This document shows positions 1 through 10,700 of a DNA stretch of 64,000 bases, piece after piece. Under the pieces are notes generated by a model, which saw only the letters and a list, made by a program, of their open reading frames with translations, did no database searches and was not told where the DNA came from. The DNA is from Anthoceros angustus (taxonomy: Eukaryota; Streptophyta; Anthocerotopsida; Anthocerotales; Anthocerotaceae), in the NCBI GenBank assembly GCA_010909165.1, contig VJWM01000044.1, positions 1,178,001-1,242,000 on the forward strand, written 5' to 3'. The position numbers and the translations under genes are program-made. Numbering within the stretch: position 1 is the first letter of the stretch; each line of letters opens with the position of its first letter.

Positions 1-950
1 TTGTTCTTGCCTCTCTTTGTAATCTGATCCACTCCTTGATGGCGATCAAGGACACCCCGTCTCGTGCTCAGTTGTGTTGTGGGGTAAAGGGGTGAAATGT
101 CACATTGGGCACAAATATAAGGACTTGACCGAACCACACAGGAGGCTCGGGTAAGGCTTGCCACTTTTAAAGTGTGGCTATACATTTGGCTCCGAGTTTG
201 ATGCTCCTTGACCCGCCCCGAGTCCTCGCGGTGGTTGCAAATGCAATTGGATTATCTACTCACCCTGTTCGAAGCACACTTTCCGGGATCCCACCTTTTT
301 CTACGTTTCCCGAGGCGCCTGCATGACGACGTTCGCCTTGCATACCGGCTTCCTCTGGATCGCCTTGCGCTGGACCCAAGAACCTTCTCTTTCTTCCGCT
401 TTGTCCTCTCCAATTTACTCTTCAGGATCCGCCATCTCTAACTAGTGTCTTTATCCTCAACAAGTATGTGGTACAAGTGTTAAAGTGATCCCTTTAAAGA
501 CTAGCCTCATCCCTTCGATAAGCAGGCTTACTCCACTCCGGGCCCACATAAGTACCTAAAGCCACCTAAATGCAGACTACCTTACTTAAGCTTTAGCGGG
601 GGCAAAGATGCGCTTGGAACAGCTCCCGAAGTTGGACAGCAATGTTGCGACCTATGAGGCACCCAAACAGTGATTGGGCGCACCCCGGGCATGGGCTTCT
701 CCATAGCCTGTAACCTGTTGGCCCCCAACACTCGAGAGATCCGGTGAGGAGTCTCACCCCTGGCCACTGCCGCCGCCAGAATGAAGAGCTCCGAGAAACC
801 ACTAGAAGGATCCTCCGAGGCAAAGTAATCCCGAAAGTGATCATAGACTGTCCCAAACATACCACCTGAAGAAAAACCGCAGGGTAGTGGTAAGAGCCCT
901 ACGGAAGACCGCCTTGTCGAGACAAAAAGGCTCCTCCAATACGTAATCTA

Positions 951-1235
951 GGATATGTTGTGGAATGAGGTCATTTGGGGCCAGATGAAGGGCATGGAGC
1001 GCATAGAGGATATGTTGTGGAATGAGCTCATTTCGGGCCAGATGAAGGGCACAGAGCGCATAGAGGATATGTTGTGAAATGAGGTCATTTCGGGCCAGAT
1101 GAAGGGCACGAAGCGCATAGAGGATATGTTGCGGAATGAGGTCATTCGGGGCCAGATGAAGGGCACGGAGCGCATAGAGGATATGTTGTGGAATGAGGTC
1201 ATTTGGGGCCAGATGAAGGGCACGGAGCGTAGAGC
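951..1235. repeat. 57-bp tandem repeat, five copies
   Basis: Copies begin at 951, 1008, 1065, 1122 and 1179, exactly 57 bp apart, each starting GGATATGTTG. They differ by only a few substitutions and one compensated small indel. Because 57 is a multiple of three, a minus-strand frame stays open through all copies and reads as a 19-residue repeat with the core SVPFIWP.MTSFHNIS. This is probably a minisatellite rather than a protein repeat, since no conserved domain flanks it. Confidence 0.9.
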
Positions 1236-1792
1236 TGGTGTCCTCGGAGGCTGGCGCCACCGGCTCCGGGCGAAGTGCCCAGGCAGCCCTAACATATTCC
1301 TTAGCACGGCCTAGCAAGAGACACCCTTGATCTCGCTGCACGCCTCCCCTCCTCCCCTCCTCCTGCAGAGCTTCCCAATCCTTGGCCCGGAACCGACTGA
1401 GATGAGATGCCACCTCCCTATGGTCGGACAAACCACCCCTAGAGTGACGAAGACACCACCGGGGGAGAGAAAGGAACAGAGTCCAAGCCACTTTGCCTCT
1501 CATGCATGGCTCGTTACTTTTTAGAGCCCTCTTGAGAACTATTTATATTAATTAGCATAGGTGACGCTTGCGAGTAAACTACGGTATGCAAATGATAGAC
1601 GATTGAAATAAAAAACGACCTGAGAAGGCATGGCCCCTCATGCTTCTTGAGTTCAACCTCGTGATTGAGGTTCTAGTCCAAGGATATCCTTAACCCTAGA
1701 AGGACGAACGATTCAATTTTTCGCCCAATGTTTAGGGCCGTAAATTGTTTTCGGGAGGTTTCAAGCCAGGGGACACTTGAGCAAACTAACTG

Positions 1793-1840
1793 AGGGCCTT
1801 AGGGCCTTAGGGCCTTAGGGCCTTAGGGCCTGTGGCCGTG
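1793..1840. repeat. 8-bp tandem repeat AGGGCCTT, about six copies
   Basis: Five exact AGGGCCTT units run from 1793 to 1832, followed by one with a final mismatch. It contains TTAGGG as an overlap, but the 8-bp period with CC is not a telomere repeat. Confidence 0.9.
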
Positions 1841-2507
1841 TGGACAAAAATCAGTGTCATGGATCCTGTGCTACACGTCGAAACATGGAAAGATGCTTCA
1901 AGATCCGCCTCAACCACTCGGCCTGAGGCCTTGTTCTTGCACACACGATGGTAAAACGCGGGAATTCCGCCTCTCCCAGGATTTTTGTCTTCGGAAAGTG
2001 TTTTGACTGGCCTAAGAACATCCAAGCAAGCCCGTTTTTTGGCAATTTTGTGGATTGTGCTTCGATCTAGCCCCGAGCAAGTTTGGTCGGTTGACCTTCC
2101 CCGAGGGAAGATCTGGTATCCGCACAGAAAGATGCTGGCTTGCCCATTTGCCCTACACTACACACCCATGGCGGCCACATCTTGTTGTTGAGACTGTTGT
2201 GGGTGCGTTGATCTTCACAAGCAAGGGCTGAGTTATGCTCTGGCTCATTTCAAACTTAACCTTTTTCCTGATGTCTTCTAATGCATGGACATCGGCCTTC
2301 TCGGTGGTCACTAGTCGTGTCGTGCCAGGATCAAGTCGACCGAGGAGATGTACGAAGATCCGAAAGCTTCGCGATTCCCACAGCTTGTTTTGGGGCCACC
2401 CTCTGTGCACACTTTTCCTCAGGTTGGTGTTGGGTAGTTAGACCTACTGTCTTAAGCTTCTGCGTCACACGAACTCATCGTATTCCACATAGTCCTCTTG
2501 CACCCGC

Positions 2508-2740
2508 ATGCTCAAGCTCATGCCCGTGCAAGCCAGCCCTGTCGGGAAGGGCCCCTACCCGAAGTGCTTTGATTTGATGGACCACAAGGTACTTGCGAAA
2601 TTACTGGAACGCAGGAGAGAGGAAAAACGTTTTATTCGGATCATCTGGAAATTACTTTGGGCAGGATACGGGGAAATCCAACGCGACGAGATCAAGAGCT
2701 GGAGGAGAAGCATATGCTTTCACCCGGTGCTCCAAGGAAT
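2508..2740 (+). pseudogene. Decayed group II-intron-type reverse transcriptase fragment
   Basis: A short frame reads CFDLMDHKVLAKLLE, then EKRFIRIIWKLLWAGYGE. This is the pattern of RT motif 1-2 of bacterial and organellar group II intron reverse transcriptases: an FD.I.H.LL block, then KRFIRLIWKLL.AGY.E. About 30 codons later, in another frame, GAPRNHVV resembles the GTPQGG.. motif. The YADD catalytic box and the maturase domain are absent and the frame is broken, so it is a relic. It may come from mitochondrial DNA inserted in the nucleus, because such intron ORFs live in plant mitochondria. It ends about 270 bp upstream of the first PPR gene. Confidence 0.55.
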
Positions 2741-3012
2741 CACGTCGTAGAGAGGAGAGAATGCGAAACGGAGACTGGGAGCTGCCCATTCAAACAACGC
2801 AAAAACGAGGAGGCAGGGTCCCATGCTGCAATTCTGAGTGCGCTTGACCAAGGATTCAATTCCGATGGACGAAGCAGTCCAGTCCCGAGGCGAGGCGCGT
2901 CCACGCTGCTCCGTTCAGTTCATAGGCTCGGGGCCTTCCCTGGGTGGAGGCAAGGCACAATCACAAACTAGATTGACGTCTTCTATTTTCGGTGTTGCTC
3001 AACTCTTACGAA

Positions 3013-6000
3013 ATGGGACTAACGACTGACACTGTGAGAAAGCTATGTCATCTGAGCCAGCTCGCTGAGGCTGTTGAAGCTTTGGGAATTCTTGTGCAGA
3101 CGAACAGTTGGAGTTCCAAATCTGTCTTTTATGATGTGCTAAGGAGATGTGTAGTCGAAAAAGATATTGTTCTGGGTCGTCGAGTCCATGCTCTCACGCT
3201 GAAAAAGGGGTACGAGTCGGACACGTTCCTGTGCAACCACATCCTGCGAATGTATGCTTCTCATGGCAGTTTGCAAGACGCAATGGATGTGTTCACTCTG
3301 GTTGCCCAGCCAGATGCGTTCATGTGGTCTTCCATAATCTCTGCGCATGTTCAACATGGACAAAGCAATCAGGCCATAAAACTTTATCATCAGATGCGGA
3401 ATTCAGGTGTGAAGCCAGATGGTCATGTATATGTTGCAGCCATTCAAGCTTGCGCAAGGGGACCCGACTTGAAAACTGGGCAGCTGGTGCATGCTGATGC
3501 GTTGGCTTCTGGCCTTGACAGTAATCTGTTCGTCTGTAGTTGCTTGGTGGACATGTATGCGAAGTGTGGGAGTTTAGAGGATGCCCAGGGTGTGTTCGAT
3601 GGACTTGGCCAGAAGAATGTGGTTATTTGGAACGCTATGATAGCCGGGTATTCTCAGCATGGCAGAGGCCAGGAAGCCCTTCGTCTCTACAGTGCTATGG
3701 AAGAAGAGGGCATCGTTGCACCAGATTGTGTGACATTTCTCTGCCTTTTGCAGGCGTGTGCAAGTGTGGGCACCCCAGGTTTGGAGAAGGGGAGGCAGTT
3801 TCATGCGCAAATCAGAGAACGAGGACATGGAGCTGACGTGTCTCTAGCCAACAGTTTGGTAGACATGTATGCAAAGTGTGGGAGCTTGGAAGATGCTCGA
3901 ATAGTGTTTGAGGCACTTGATGAGAAAGATGTGGTGACATGGAATGCCATGATAGCAGGATATTCCCAGCAGGGAATGGGGCAAGAAGCTCTTCGTCTCT
4001 CCACTGTAATGCTAGAAGAAGGCTTCACTGTACCGAATTCGGTGACATTTGTGTGCCTCCTGCAGGCATGTGCAAGTGTTGGGGCCCCAGCTTTAGAGAA
4101 GGGGAAGCAGCTTCATGCGCAAATCACAGAACGAGGGCACCAAGTTGATGTGTTTGTAGCCAACAGTTTGGTGAACATGTATGCAAAGTGTGGCAGCATG
4201 GAAGATGCACAGAGAGTGTTTGACAGGCTCGCTCTAAAAAATGAGGTGACATGGACGACTTTAATTGCAGGATATTCCCAGCAAGGTATGGGCCAGGAAG
4301 CCCTTCATCTATACAGTGCTATGCAAGAAGCAGACATGGCTGCACCCAATCCTGTTGCGTTTGTGTGTTTGCTGCAGGCATGTGCAAGTGTTGGCACCCT
4401 GGCGTTACAGAAAGGTAAGGAGCTCCATACACAAATTCAAGAACTGGGACACCATGCTGATCGCTTTGTAGCCAATAGTCTGGTGAACATGTATGTGCGG
4501 TGTGGCAGCTTGGAAGATGCTCAGATAGTGTTTGACAGAATTGATCAAAAAGATGTGGTGACATGGAATGTCATGATAGCACAGTATTCCCAGCAGGGCA
4601 TGGAGCAGGAGGCCCTTCATCTCTACAGTGCTATGCAAGAAGATGATATTGCAGTACCTGATTCTGTGACATTTGTGTGCCTCCTGCGGGCATGTGCAAA
4701 TGTAGGCACCCCAGCTTTGGAGAAGGGGATGCAGCTTCATGCACAAATCAGACAACGAGGACATCAGACTGATATGTTTGTAGCCAGCAGTTTGGTAAAC
4801 ATGTATGCAAAGTGTGGCAGCATAGAGCATGCACGGAGTGTCTTTGATGGACTTCGTCACAAGGATGTAGTGACATGGAATGCCATGATAGCAGGCTATT
4901 CTCAGCAGGGCACGGGCCAGGATGCCCTTCATCTCTACAGTATTATGCTAAAGGACAGCTCGGTTCAACCGAATTCTGTGACATTTGTGTCCCTCCTGCA
5001 AGCGTGTGTGAGTGTAGGGATCCCAGCTTTGCAGATGGGAAAACATCTTCATGCGCAAATTCGAGAACAAGGACATGAATGTAATGGGTTTGTAGCCAAC
5101 AGTTTGATAAACATGTATGCAAAGTGTGGCAGCATAGAAGATGCACATGAAGTGTTTGACAAACTGAGTCAGAAAGATGTGGTGACGTGGAATGCCATGA
5201 TTGCTGGGTATTCCCAGCAGGGCTTGGGTCAGGAAGCTCTTCGTGTGTACAGTGCCATGCAAGAAGATAGCATGGCTGTACCTGATTCCGTTACGTTTGT
5301 TTGCATCTTGCAGGCGTGTGCAATTCTAGGCAATCCAGCTTTGCAGAAGGGGAAACAGCTGCATGCAGAAATTAAGGAGAGAGGGCTCCAAGGCAATGTG
5401 TTTGTGACCAGCAGTTTGGTGAATATGTATGCAAAGTGTGGCAGCTTGGAGGACGCCATGAGGCTATTTGATGGACTTGGTAAAAAAGATGTGGGAACGT
5501 GGAATGCCATGATAGCAGGGTGTTCCCAGCAGGGTATGGGGCAAGAAGCGCTTCATCTTTTCGGTGTCATGGAAGAAGAAGGAGTCGCTGTACCTGATTC
5601 TGTGACATTTTTGTGCCTTCTGCAGGCGTGTGCAAGTGTAGGCACCTCAGCTCTGGAGAAGGGAAAGCAGATTCACATGCAAATTAAAGAACAAGGACTT
5701 GAAGATGATGCATTTGTAGCTAACAGTTTGGTAAACATGTATGCAAAGTGTGGCAGCCTGGAGGATGCTCAGAGAGTGTTTGAGGGGCTGGGTCAAAAAG
5801 ATGAGGTGACGTGGACTGCGTTGATTGCAGGATATTCCAAGAAGGGCATGGCCTGGGAAGCCCTAGGTGTCTACCATGTTATGCAAGAAGATGGCATGGC
5901 TGTGCCCGATTCTGTGACATATGTGTGCCTCCTGCAGGCATGTGCAAGTGTGGGTAACTCTGCTTTAGAGGAGGGGAAGCAGCTTCATGCACAACTTAGA

Positions 6001-7335
6001 GAACGCCGACATCAAGCTGATGATGTATCGGTTGGCAGCAGCTTGGTGAACATGTATGCAAAGTGTGGCAGCCTACAGGATGCTCGGGGTGTGTTTGACG
6101 GACTTGTCCAAAAAGACGTGGTTATGTGGAATGCCATGCTATCAGGGTATGCTCAGCAGGGCCTGGGACAAGAAACCCTCCAGCTGTACGATGTTATGCA
6201 ACAGGATGGCACGGCTGCACCTGATTCTCTTACCTTTGGGTGTCTCCTTCAAGCATGTGCATGTGTAGGCACCGCAGCTTTGGAGAAGGGAAGGCAGCTT
6301 CATGGACAAATTAGAAAACGAGGACATCAAGCTGATTCATTTGTAGCCAACAATTTGATAAACATGTATGCAAAGTGTGGCAGCCTAGAAGATGCTTACA
6401 CAGTGTTTGACAAACTTGATGAGAAAGACGTGGTGACCTGGAATGCCATGATAGCAGGGTATTCCCAACAGGGCATGGGCCAGGAAGCCCTTCGCCTTTA
6501 CTGTGCTATGCAAGGAGAAGGCAACACTCTACCTGATTGCATGACATTTTTGTATCTCCTGCAGGCCTGTGCAGACATGGCAGCTTTTCATGTGGGAAGG
6601 CAGCTACATGCACAGATTGAAGAACAAGGGCTTCAAGCTGACTTGTTTATTGCCGGCAGTTTGATAAACATGTATGGAAAGTCTGGAAGCATGGTGGATG
6701 CCCAGCAGGTGTTCAATGCACTACCCGAACGAGACGTTGTAGCCTGGAGTGCACTGATTGCAGGCTACACTTGTCAAGGAGACACTGAGCTGGTCTTTGA
6801 CTTGGTCCAGAGAATGATAGAAGATGGGATACAGCCAGTCGGCATTACATTCCTTAGTGTACTAACTGTATGCAGTCATGCGGGTCTAGTGAACAAGGGA
6901 AGGGAGTATTTTCAGGCTATGGGCCGACAGTATGGGATCACTCCCACGGTCGAGCATTACACATGCATGGTAGACCTCCTAGGCCGTGCTGGCCAATTGG
7001 ATGAGGCACTAGCATTGGTAAGGACAATGCGTGTTCTGCCCAATGCTGCAATTTGGCACACACTCTTGGGTGCTTGTCGAAAGTGGAGCAATGTGGAGGT
7101 GGGACGCAATGCTTTTGATGAAGCTGTCCACCTAGACCAGAAAGATGCTGCAGCATATGTGTTGCTGGCTGACATATACACCGGTGCCCAGATGTGGAAG
7201 CAGGCAGAGGAGATGCAAGCAAGGAGGGTAAGAATCAGGGCGTGGAAGCAACCAGGTCAGAGCTGGTGGACAGACATGGGCGGGCTAGTGCATAGTTTTG
7301 TGGTTGATGGGGACAATGTCCGAAGAGTCCAGTAA
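3013..7335 (+). CDS. PLS-class PPR protein with about 12 homogenised P-L-S triplets and a truncated E/E+ end
   Basis: A single uninterrupted exon of 1,440 codons from the first ATG in frame. PPR proteins of this class bind organellar RNA one base per motif, usually as site factors for C-to-U editing. Twelve S motifs of the NMYAKCGSLEDA type recur, followed by VTWNAMIAGYSQQGMGQEAL-type P motifs and VTFVCLLQACASVG-type L motifs. The unit is 104 residues (312 nt) at most steps, against 101 in the neighbouring PPR genes. The C-terminus has the E region (HYTCMVDLLGRAG, then AAYVLLADIY) and a PG-box-like segment (QPGQSWWTDMGGLVHSF). It stops just after this, so the DYW deaminase core (HxE, CxxC) is missing. 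No targeting peptide is visible, because the ORF starts right before the first motif; an upstream exon may be missing. Confidence 0.93.
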   Translation: MGLTTDTVRKLCHLSQLAEAVEALGILVQTNSWSSKSVFYDVLRRCVVEKDIVLGRRVHALTLKKGYESDTFLCNHILRMYASHGSLQDAMDVFTLVAQPDAFMWSSIISAHVQHGQSNQAIKLYHQMRNSGVKPDGHVYVAAIQACARGPDLKTGQLVHADALASGLDSNLFVCSCLVDMYAKCGSLEDAQGVFDGLGQKNVVIWNAMIAGYSQHGRGQEALRLYSAMEEEGIVAPDCVTFLCLLQACASVGTPGLEKGRQFHAQIRERGHGADVSLANSLVDMYAKCGSLEDARIVFEALDEKDVVTWNAMIAGYSQQGMGQEALRLSTVMLEEGFTVPNSVTFVCLLQACASVGAPALEKGKQLHAQITERGHQVDVFVANSLVNMYAKCGSMEDAQRVFDRLALKNEVTWTTLIAGYSQQGMGQEALHLYSAMQEADMAAPNPVAFVCLLQACASVGTLALQKGKELHTQIQELGHHADRFVANSLVNMYVRCGSLEDAQIVFDRIDQKDVVTWNVMIAQYSQQGMEQEALHLYSAMQEDDIAVPDSVTFVCLLRACANVGTPALEKGMQLHAQIRQRGHQTDMFVASSLVNMYAKCGSIEHARSVFDGLRHKDVVTWNAMIAGYSQQGTGQDALHLYSIMLKDSSVQPNSVTFVSLLQACVSVGIPALQMGKHLHAQIREQGHECNGFVANSLINMYAKCGSIEDAHEVFDKLSQKDVVTWNAMIAGYSQQGLGQEALRVYSAMQEDSMAVPDSVTFVCILQACAILGNPALQKGKQLHAEIKERGLQGNVFVTSSLVNMYAKCGSLEDAMRLFDGLGKKDVGTWNAMIAGCSQQGMGQEALHLFGVMEEEGVAVPDSVTFLCLLQACASVGTSALEKGKQIHMQIKEQGLEDDAFVANSLVNMYAKCGSLEDAQRVFEGLGQKDEVTWTALIAGYSKKGMAWEALGVYHVMQEDGMAVPDSVTYVCLLQACASVGNSALEEGKQLHAQLRERRHQADDVSVGSSLVNMYAKCGSLQDARGVFDGLVQKDVVMWNAMLSGYAQQGLGQETLQLYDVMQQDGTAAPDSLTFGCLLQACACVGTAALEKGRQLHGQIRKRGHQADSFVANNLINMYAKCGSLEDAYTVFDKLDEKDVVTWNAMIAGYSQQGMGQEALRLYCAMQGEGNTLPDCMTFLYLLQACADMAAFHVGRQLHAQIEEQGLQADLFIAGSLINMYGKSGSMVDAQQVFNALPERDVVAWSALIAGYTCQGDTELVFDLVQRMIEDGIQPVGITFLSVLTVCSHAGLVNKGREYFQAMGRQYGITPTVEHYTCMVDLLGRAGQLDEALALVRTMRVLPNAAIWHTLLGACRKWSNVEVGRNAFDEAVHLDQKDAAAYVLLADIYTGAQMWKQAEEMQARRVRIRAWKQPGQSWWTDMGGLVHSFVVDGDNVRRVQ

Positions 7336-7797
7336 GACTCTTAGGGATAGGGTAGGGTTAATTGTGGGTTACACCGTCTCTTATCTGTTGAATTACCATG
7401 AACGCTTGATAATGAACCCGACCCGTGACTCTGACTTGTCCAAGGTGACTACTGATGAAAGCTGCGCGTATCGTCTCCTCGTGGAAGATCTCGTCCAGAA
7501 TATGTCGTCACGGTACCTCGATCAAAACATCACATTCCCGCCTGATTTGAATGCAGGATTGCCGGGCAGGCCCACCCAATAAACAATTTATTTCAACTTT
7601 AAAGTCCTTTTAGAATGAATATTACAAAAAAACAGAGTCTTCCACGCTTGGCTTAATAAACCTGCATGGAAACTTGTAATGTGGTTTATCAAGGTAGTCC
7701 AATGGCAAGAGGCAAGTCCCCCCTCCCTCAAAGTCCCACTATGCAAGTATACATACAAAGAGCAATGAGGCATACACTCAAAAACTGAGGTTTGTTC
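7336..7797. other. Convergent intergenic gap
   Basis: Sequence between the stop of the PPR gene and the stop of the amylase gene, which are transcribed toward each other. It must hold both 3' untranslated regions. A 94-codon frame overlaps the PPR stop but continues no family motif. I see no DYW domain in any frame here. Confidence 0.6.
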
Positions 7798-10700
7798 TCA
7801 CGTGCGCTCCCAAAGCTGATATTCCCCTCCCTTATCGATGAAACGTTCCCATGACCCGACAAGGTTGTCCTGCTTTGACGGGTTCCAATCTAACCGACCT
7901 AGTTTCATTACCAAGTTCTCTCCAACTTGAGCTACATACCCGTCGTTATTGGCATGCAGTATCTTGAGCGGGCTGCGACAATGGACTCCAGTACGCGTTC
8001 TTGCAGCGATGAGTTCAGCGATAGGATCATGAAGACCGAAGTCATAGAAGTGGTCGTAGAACACTACAGGCTGCAGGGAGGGGTACCATACCAGCCACGT
8101 TAGCCTGGATACCAGTCCAAGGTAAGACGGGAAATCATTCAGAGGAACGAGGCTGGTATCTTACCGTTCCAGGATGTGTGAGAATGTAAGCATAGCCCTG
8201 CATCAACTTATCCCTTGGAAATGGCCAATGCCCCTGCAACAAGAGAGATGTTCGTTGTCAGAAAGCAAGAAAACCCACGCATTTTCTTGTAGCCGACCTT
8301 GGTCCCACGATCAAGCATCACGCTGCTGTTTTCTCATACGGCAATGTACCTGTGTAGACCCTGTATCGTGATTCTCCAAAAATGTCACTGCCCGTGAAGG
8401 CCACCAACCAACAACTCCAGGAGGTTTACCTTGAGGGTCAATCAGTCTCCAATACTCTCCGTGGAGGGCTGAGTGCAGAATGCCCTATCATGTAAGCCTT
8501 ATAAGAACCATTTTGTTTGACAAGTGCACAGCTTTCCTTCACAGGAATCTCTTCTTGGCAGCTCAGTAGCCTTACCTTGGTTGTCACGTCAAATGCCGAG
8601 GAGCTGCCCCCCGTTGCATTTATCCAGTTTATGATACGCTGTCGATGTGGATCTGTCAAGCATGGAGGCCCTATGTGATCTGTTCTATGTTCTGACAACC
8701 GACCAACCCCAGAGGCGAACAAATAGCTCGGGCATACATACCTTGGTTATAGCACACGTTACCACCCTCGTAACTCAAGCTGTCCCAGTACTCGCCAATT
8801 GCGAACACAGGCTCTGTTGCCTCTATATACTCTTTAACGTAGCCACCCCAAAAGCCCCTGTCAACCTCAAAGCTTCAACTTAGAATCCCAACCTACAGAG
8901 CCAAGCTGCCGGTCCTCATTTTGTTTCTCAAGAGTAAAAGGGAGAGACAACACCTGACAAAGTCAAGCCGCCACCCATCATAACCAATCTCAGTCCTTAG
9001 CCACTTCATCCACTCTTTGATGTCTTTACGTACAAAAGGCTGAGAGTGGTCGATATTTGGTGCAGCATGGAAAAAATCACCTGGAAATGTGCACATTAGT
9101 TCATGTCGGCTTATTTGATTCTCCAAAAACTTCTCAAAGTTTTTCAAACTATCAGCTTCTCTGTTCTTGGGCGCCAAAAGTTTACCAGTTGAAGGATTCC
9201 CTTGGCCTCGAAAGTTTGGGTCATCTCGTACTATGGCTTCTGGACCCCAAGAAAGTTTACCTCCGAAGATGTTCCATATCCCATCAGTGTTCTGTATATC
9301 AGACGCATACGCCATATTAGGGGTCGCCTTTTTTCCCCCAGTAAAACTTTGGTAGCGAACCTGCTCTGAAGACAAGACACACCTGCTTCTGCGCGCAGCG
9401 ATGGTTGAGAACCACATCCCCCAGGACCTGCCATAAGTAAGGTAGATACCAACATGAGTGAGGGAAAACTCAAACTATTTGTGCACCAATGCATGCGGAT
9501 TCAAGCCAGACATTGTAGTGTTGTGAAAACAGCTCATTACCAGAATGTCATGATTGTGCATCTCTTCAATACAGGTCTTAAGTTCATCCTGTGTACCATA
9601 TGCTGAGTTCAGATTGTAAAGATCACTCGGCATGTAGCCTGCAACTCAGGGGGTCACAAGTTTAGTCTCTTGTTCCTCCACGGCAGAACGCCAGAGTTGT
9701 GTTAGCTTAAGCACGTAACTTAAGTCATACGCGTAGCATAAAACACACCTTGAGGTGAGACAGATTCAGTAGGAGGGGGCAACCAGATAGCTGTGATGCC
9801 TGACTGTGCCAAGTCGGCTGCACGCGGAGCCAGTTCCAAATACCATTTTCTTCTCCAGCTTTCCCAATTGAAGCCTTGAACCTAAGAAACATAACAGAGG
9901 CGGCATAGGATGATAAAACAAAAACTACAAAACCTTCACAGAGCTCTCCACTATCACATCCTGGAAAGCCAGCAACCGATGTACGCTGAAGCTGAAGCTG
10001 AAGCTGGAAAACATACCACAATCTCCCGTCCGGATCCTGTGCCAGGTTCTGACCAGGAAATACCAGTGTCAGGCAACGGCCCACCAACAAATTCTCAACT
10101 TGTAGAATGGAGAAATCAATCAAGACAAACACAATTTTCTACACCTACCCTGTTTGATGTCTGCGTCTTCTGGAGATTTTCTCCTCGGACCTTTCTTTTG
10201 CAAAGCACGCTCCAAAGCTTTCCTCTGGGAATCCAACTTCTTCCTCTGAGAATCCAATGCTTCCTTTTCAGCTGCCTGCTTTGCGAATAAGTCATCTGGC
10301 TTGACCTTCGCCTTTGCTATGGACCAGACTTCTTCAGGAGTAGGCAACGCTAGCGGAATATCTGACTCGACGAAACCATCATTTGGCAATGTTTCCCTGG
10401 GAGGCAATCCTTGAAGCCCTGATTCGATTCTCCGTCTCATCCATTCTGGTGTTTCCCTCCGGGGCCCATTTGCAAGAAGTTCCCACTTTTTAGAGCCATT
10501 TCCTAATGATGTGTCCAAGCGCCCCGCGGTTAGCACATCCGCAACCCCTGGAATAAGATCTAGATTACCGAGGCCCGCTTCCTTGAACAGGCCCTCTATG
10601 GCCAAAGCCCGTGCTCTCCAGGCCTCAACCAAATCCTCTGCAGCTTTGAGCGACTTCTCAAGAGCCTGACATCGTCGTTGTAAAGCTTGCTCCTGGAGCT

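Larger units (their letters stand above)
1..2480. other. Repetitive intergenic DNA without a recognisable gene
   Basis: I see no conserved protein here. Open frames exist on both strands but are short and match no family I know. A 220-codon minus-strand frame (1503-841) is open largely because a 57-bp (19-codon) tandem repeat runs through it. Two simple tandem repeats are listed separately. The stretch looks like old transposon-derived or otherwise unconstrained sequence upstream of the first PPR gene. Confidence 0.6.

Noticed and set aside
1793-1840. Telomere-like TTAGGG units
   Set aside because: The true period is 8 bp (AGGGCCTT); plant telomere repeats are TTTAGGG.
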